From Vicinamibacteria bacterium (GTDB lineage Bacteria; Acidobacteriota; Vicinamibacteria; Vicinamibacterales; 2-12-FULL-66-21), in NCBI GenBank assembly GCA_025937075.1, contig JAICSD010000156.1, positions 1-8,837 of the forward strand: 8,837 nucleotides of DNA. Direction: 5' to 3'. Every line of letters begins with the position of its first letter. Positions within the stretch are counted from its first letter, which is position 1. The position numbers and the translations under genes were made by a program. This document shows, in pieces, positions 6,680-8,837 of the stretch. Under the pieces are notes generated by a model that searched no databases, was not told the DNA's origin, and saw only the letters and a program-made list of their open reading frames with translations.

Positions 6680-7225
6680 GTGTCGTCCGCGGGCGTAGAA
6701 AGAGAGCACGCTGTCTCCCGCGGTCACGCTGCGTGCGAGCGTCAGGCCGGCCTGCTCGGGCGGTGCGGGAAACCGTCGCGCGTGTTCGACGATCACGCGC
6801 GTCTCCAGACCCGTCGCGATCGCTGCGGCCTCGAGGGCGCTTGCGATGGCATCAGGCGCGTACGGCGGATCGAGGATCACCAGATCGAACGGGCCGGCAG
6901 CGCGGCGTATCGCGTCCGCAACTCCTGCGCGGATAATAGCATAGCGCTCTCTGCTGTTCGGCAGCAGGCGCGCGACGTTTTCCTCGATGAGCCGCACCGC
7001 GCGCGCCTCGGTGTCCACGAACGTCACGTGCGCGGCGCCCCGGCTGAGCGCCTCGATCCCGATGGCGCCCGTGCCCGCGTACCCGTCCAGCACGCGCGCC
7101 CCGCGAACCGACGCACCGAGGATGTCGAAGAGCGTCTCGCGGAGACGGTCAGACGTCGGACGCAGGCCGTTCCACGTCGGCGCCTTCAATTGACGGCCTC
7201 TCAGTTCGCCAGCGATGACGCGCAT
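6674..7225 (-). CDS. rsmD: 16S rRNA (guanine(966)-N2)-methyltransferase
   Basis: This 183-residue SAM-dependent methyltransferase is expected to methylate N2 of a guanine (G966 in E. coli numbering) in 16S rRNA of the small ribosomal subunit. It starts with the family signature RVIAGELRGRQL (2-13), then RPTSDRLRETLFDIL (22-36). The SAM-binding glycine-rich loop LDGYAGTGAIGIEALSRGA spans 46-64 and the catalytic DPPY motif is at 119-122. Length and order are typical. The ATG at 7225 directly abuts the repeat array to its right, and the outermost repeat unit provides GAGGG 10 nt before the start codon. It is followed at 13 bp by coaD. The preceding recG gene is codirectional but separated by the 167-bp repeat-filled gap. 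Confidence 0.95.
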   Translation of the reverse strand: MRVIAGELRGRQLKAPTWNGLRPTSDRLRETLFDILGASVRGARVLDGYAGTGAIGIEALSRGAAHVTFVDTEARAVRLIEENVARLLPNSRERYAIIRAGVADAIRRAAGPFDLVILDPPYAPDAIASALEAAAIATGLETRVIVEHARRFPAPPEQAGLTLARSVTAGDSVLSFYARGRHD

Positions 7226-7390
7226 CGAATCGAATCCCTCATCCCGAATCCCTCATCCCGAATCCCTCATCCCGAATCGCCAATCCCGAATCCCGAATCC
7301 CCCAATCCTTGAATCCCCAATCAGCGATGAGGGATTCGGGATCAGGGGATGAGGGATTCGGGATCAGCGATTCGGGATGAGGGATTCAGG
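7226..7390. repeat. Inverted array of GAATCCCTCATCCC / GGGATGAGGGATTC units between recG and rsmD
   Basis: This fills the 167-bp gap almost completely. In the left arm GAATCCCTCATCCC occurs three times head to tail (7232-7245, 7246-7259, 7260-7273). Degenerate variants follow: GAATCGCCAATCCC at 7274-7287, GAATCCC at 7288-7294, GAATCCCCCAATCC at 7295-7308 and GAATCCCCAATC at 7311-7322. The right arm carries the reverse complement: GATGAGGGATTC at 7326-7337, GGGATGAGGGATTC at 7346-7359 and again at 7374-7387. A 20-nt stretch repeats exactly at 7326-7345 and 7348-7367. The outer 19 bases, GAATCCCTCATCCCGAATC (7232-7250), have an exact reverse complement at 7369-7387. RNA or single-stranded DNA could fold in several registers. 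There is no T-run typical of an intrinsic terminator, no spacers as in CRISPR, and no encoded protein. Confidence 0.92.
7236..7240 (-). promoter_or_regulatory. Ribosome binding site of rsmD supplied by the outermost repeat unit
   Basis: The minus-strand GAGGG lies 10 nt before the ATG at 7225 and belongs to the first GAATCCCTCATCCC unit. No other purine-rich site is closer. Spacing is slightly long but usable. Confidence 0.5.
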
Positions 7391-7392
7391 CT

Positions 7393-8837
7393 CTACCCCA
7401 CCCCCACGAGGCCGAACCGCTGCTCCCAGCTCGTATTCACGAGCGCCGCGAGCGCGGACGCCTGCGTCGGATCGTCGAGCGCGGCCACGGCTTCGCGCCG
7501 CGCCTCCTCCATCAACTGGTGATCGCGGATCAAATCGCCGACGCGGAGAGTGGGAATCCCGGACTGGCGCGTGCCGAAGAAATCGCCGGGGCCGCGCTGC
7601 TGGAGATCGCGCTCGGCGATCTCGAAGCCGTCGGTCGTCTCCGTGAGCGCCTTGATGCGCTCACGTCCCTGATCCGAGAGCGGCGACTGATACAAGAGGA
7701 TGCAGTACGACTTGTGCGCGCCGCGGCCCACGCGGCCGCGCAGCTGATGGAGCTGCGAGAGCCCGAACCGCTCGGCGTGCTCGACGACCATCACGGTCGC
7801 GTTCGCGACGTCGACGCCGACTTCGACGACGGTCGTCGAGACGAGGATCTGGAACTCTCCGCGGACGAACGCGCCCATGACGCGATCCTTCGCCTCCTGC
7901 TTCATCCGGCCGTGCAGGAGCGCGACGCGGTACGCGGGAAAGACGTCCTGCGACAGGTGGTCCGCCATCTCCGTCGCGGCCTTCAGATCCACCTTGGACG
8001 ACTCCTCGACGAGCGGGTAGATGATGTACGCCTGCCGCCCTTCATCGAGCTGTCGCCGGACGAACGCATAGATCTCGTCGCGGCGCGATTCCGGACGCGC
8101 CGTCGTCGCGATTGGTTGGCGGCCCGGCGGCATCTCGCGAATGACGGAGACGTCGAGGTCGCCGTACGTGGTGAGCGCCAGCGTGCGCGGGATGGGCGTC
8201 GCGGTCATCACCAGGACGTCGGGGTGCAATCCCTTCGCGCGCAGTGTCGCGCGCTGCAGCACGCCGAACCGGTGCTGCTCGTCGATGATGGCCAGCCCCA
8301 GCTCGCGGAACGCCACTTCCTCCTGCACGAGGGCATGCGTCCCGATCGCCATCTGGATCGATCCGCCCGACAGCTCGGCGATCGTCTCCCGCCGCCTGCG
8401 CGCGGCGGTGGCGCCCCTCAGGAGCGCGACGCGGAAGCGCGAGCGCTCGAGCAGGCGCCTGATGTTGAAGAAGTGCTGCTCGGCGAGAATCTCCGTCGGC
8501 GCCATGAACGCGACCTGCAGACCGTTCTCCATCGCGACGAGCGCCGCCATGAGCGCCACGATCGTCTTCCCCGAGCCAACGTCTCCCTGCAGCAGCCGGT
8601 TCATCGGCTGCGGCCGCTGCATGTCGGTCACGATCTCGCGAATGGCCGTCTTCTGATCGCCGGTGAGCCTGAACGGCAGGACTTGCCGCACTGCCTCGCG
8701 CGTAGCGTCGGTCACCACCACCGCGCGCGGCTTGCGTTCGGCGTTCGCGCGCCGCTTCCGCAACACGATGCCGAGCTGGAAGAGGAAGAACTCTTCGAAG
8801 ATCAGGCGGTGATGGGCAGCCGATCGAAACGCGTTCA
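7393..8837 (-). CDS. recG: ATP-dependent DNA helicase RecG, C-terminal part (5' end outside window)
   Basis: The frame is open from the right edge to a TAG at 7393-7395, giving about 480 residues. The N-terminal wedge domain, which grips branched DNA, lies mostly beyond the window. RecG is a superfamily 2 helicase that remodels stalled replication forks and Holliday junctions. Counting from the first visible residue, the end of the wedge region (AAHHRLIFEEFFLFQLG, about 6-22) comes first. Next are TGDQKTAIREI, Walker A GDVGSGKT (84-91), MAPTEILAEQH, the DEQH box (185-188) and TATPIPRTLAL. Motif V is in STTVVEVGVDV and motif VI is QLRGRVGRG (about 364-372). The RecG-specific C-terminal segment RDLQQRGPGDFFGTRQSG and LRVGDLIRD close the protein. 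The GTG at 8766 is internal, because conserved family sequence continues upstream of it. All motifs are intact. Confidence 0.97.
   Translation of the reverse strand, partial: NAFRSAAHHRLIFEEFFLFQLGIVLRKRRANAERKPRAVVVTDATREAVRQVLPFRLTGDQKTAIREIVTDMQRPQPMNRLLQGDVGSGKTIVALMAALVAMENGLQVAFMAPTEILAEQHFFNIRRLLERSRFRVALLRGATAARRRRETIAELSGGSIQMAIGTHALVQEEVAFRELGLAIIDEQHRFGVLQRATLRAKGLHPDVLVMTATPIPRTLALTTYGDLDVSVIREMPPGRQPIATTARPESRRDEIYAFVRRQLDEGRQAYIIYPLVEESSKVDLKAATEMADHLSQDVFPAYRVALLHGRMKQEAKDRVMGAFVRGEFQILVSTTVVEVGVDVANATVMVVEHAERFGLSQLHQLRGRVGRGAHKSYCILLYQSPLSDQGRERIKALTETTDGFEIAERDLQQRGPGDFFGTRQSGIPTLRVGDLIRDHQLMEEARREAVAALDDPTQASALAALVNTSWEQRFGLVGVG

Noticed and set aside
7226..7390. CRISPR array
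   Set aside because: Units are about 14 nt, directly abutting without unique spacers, and switch orientation in the middle; no cas gene is present.
7226..7390. Intrinsic transcription terminator of recG
   Set aside because: Strong stems are possible, but no T-run follows on the minus strand and the arms are much longer than a typical terminator hairpin.

Overview
The window is G+C-rich bacterial chromosomal DNA with tightly packed genes. It holds the end of one gene, one complete gene on the + strand, and a block of six codirectional genes on the - strand, the first of which (recG) runs off the right edge. Three things suggest an environmental Gram-negative bacterium of the Acidobacteriota type, perhaps Vicinamibacteria: a PEP-CTERM surface protein, a secreted S9 peptidase, and repeat-filled gaps between otherwise closely spaced genes. 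The taxon is an inference from gene content and style, because no rRNA gene is present.

Left part, + strand: the C-terminal half of an AmmeMemoRadiSam radical SAM enzyme (1-534) is followed by a 239-bp gap. Most of this gap is a hairpin-forming array of degenerate GGTTCC/GAACC words (536-710). Behind it come a possible sigma-54 promoter (712-727) and a strong ribosome binding site, then a small exported protein with a PEP-CTERM sorting tail (774-1445). The 3' end of that gene overlaps the 3' end of the convergent S9 peptidase gene by 31 bp.

Right part, - strand, in transcription order from right to left: recG (partial), a 167-bp gap, rsmD, coaD, a class I aminotransferase, a GlcD-type FAD-linked oxidase, and a secreted prolyl-oligopeptidase-family peptidase. 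From rsmD to the peptidase the gaps are only 13, 3, 10 and 10 bp, so these five genes look like one operon. The rsmD-coaD pair joins rRNA modification to CoA synthesis and is a common bacterial neighbour pair. The aminotransferase and oxidase are metabolic, and the peptidase works outside the cytoplasm.

The most unusual content is non-coding. Both longer gaps are filled by arrays of short degenerate repeats arranged as two inverted arms. The two arrays use unrelated words (GGTTCC/GAACC at 536-710, GAATCCCTCATCCC/GGGATGAGGGATTC at 7226-7390) but share the same architecture. A single unit of the second family lies at the rsmD-coaD junction, where it carries the rsmD stop codon and the probable coaD ribosome binding site. 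I do not recognise a published name for this class. No tRNA, rRNA, transposase, CRISPR array or phage gene was seen.
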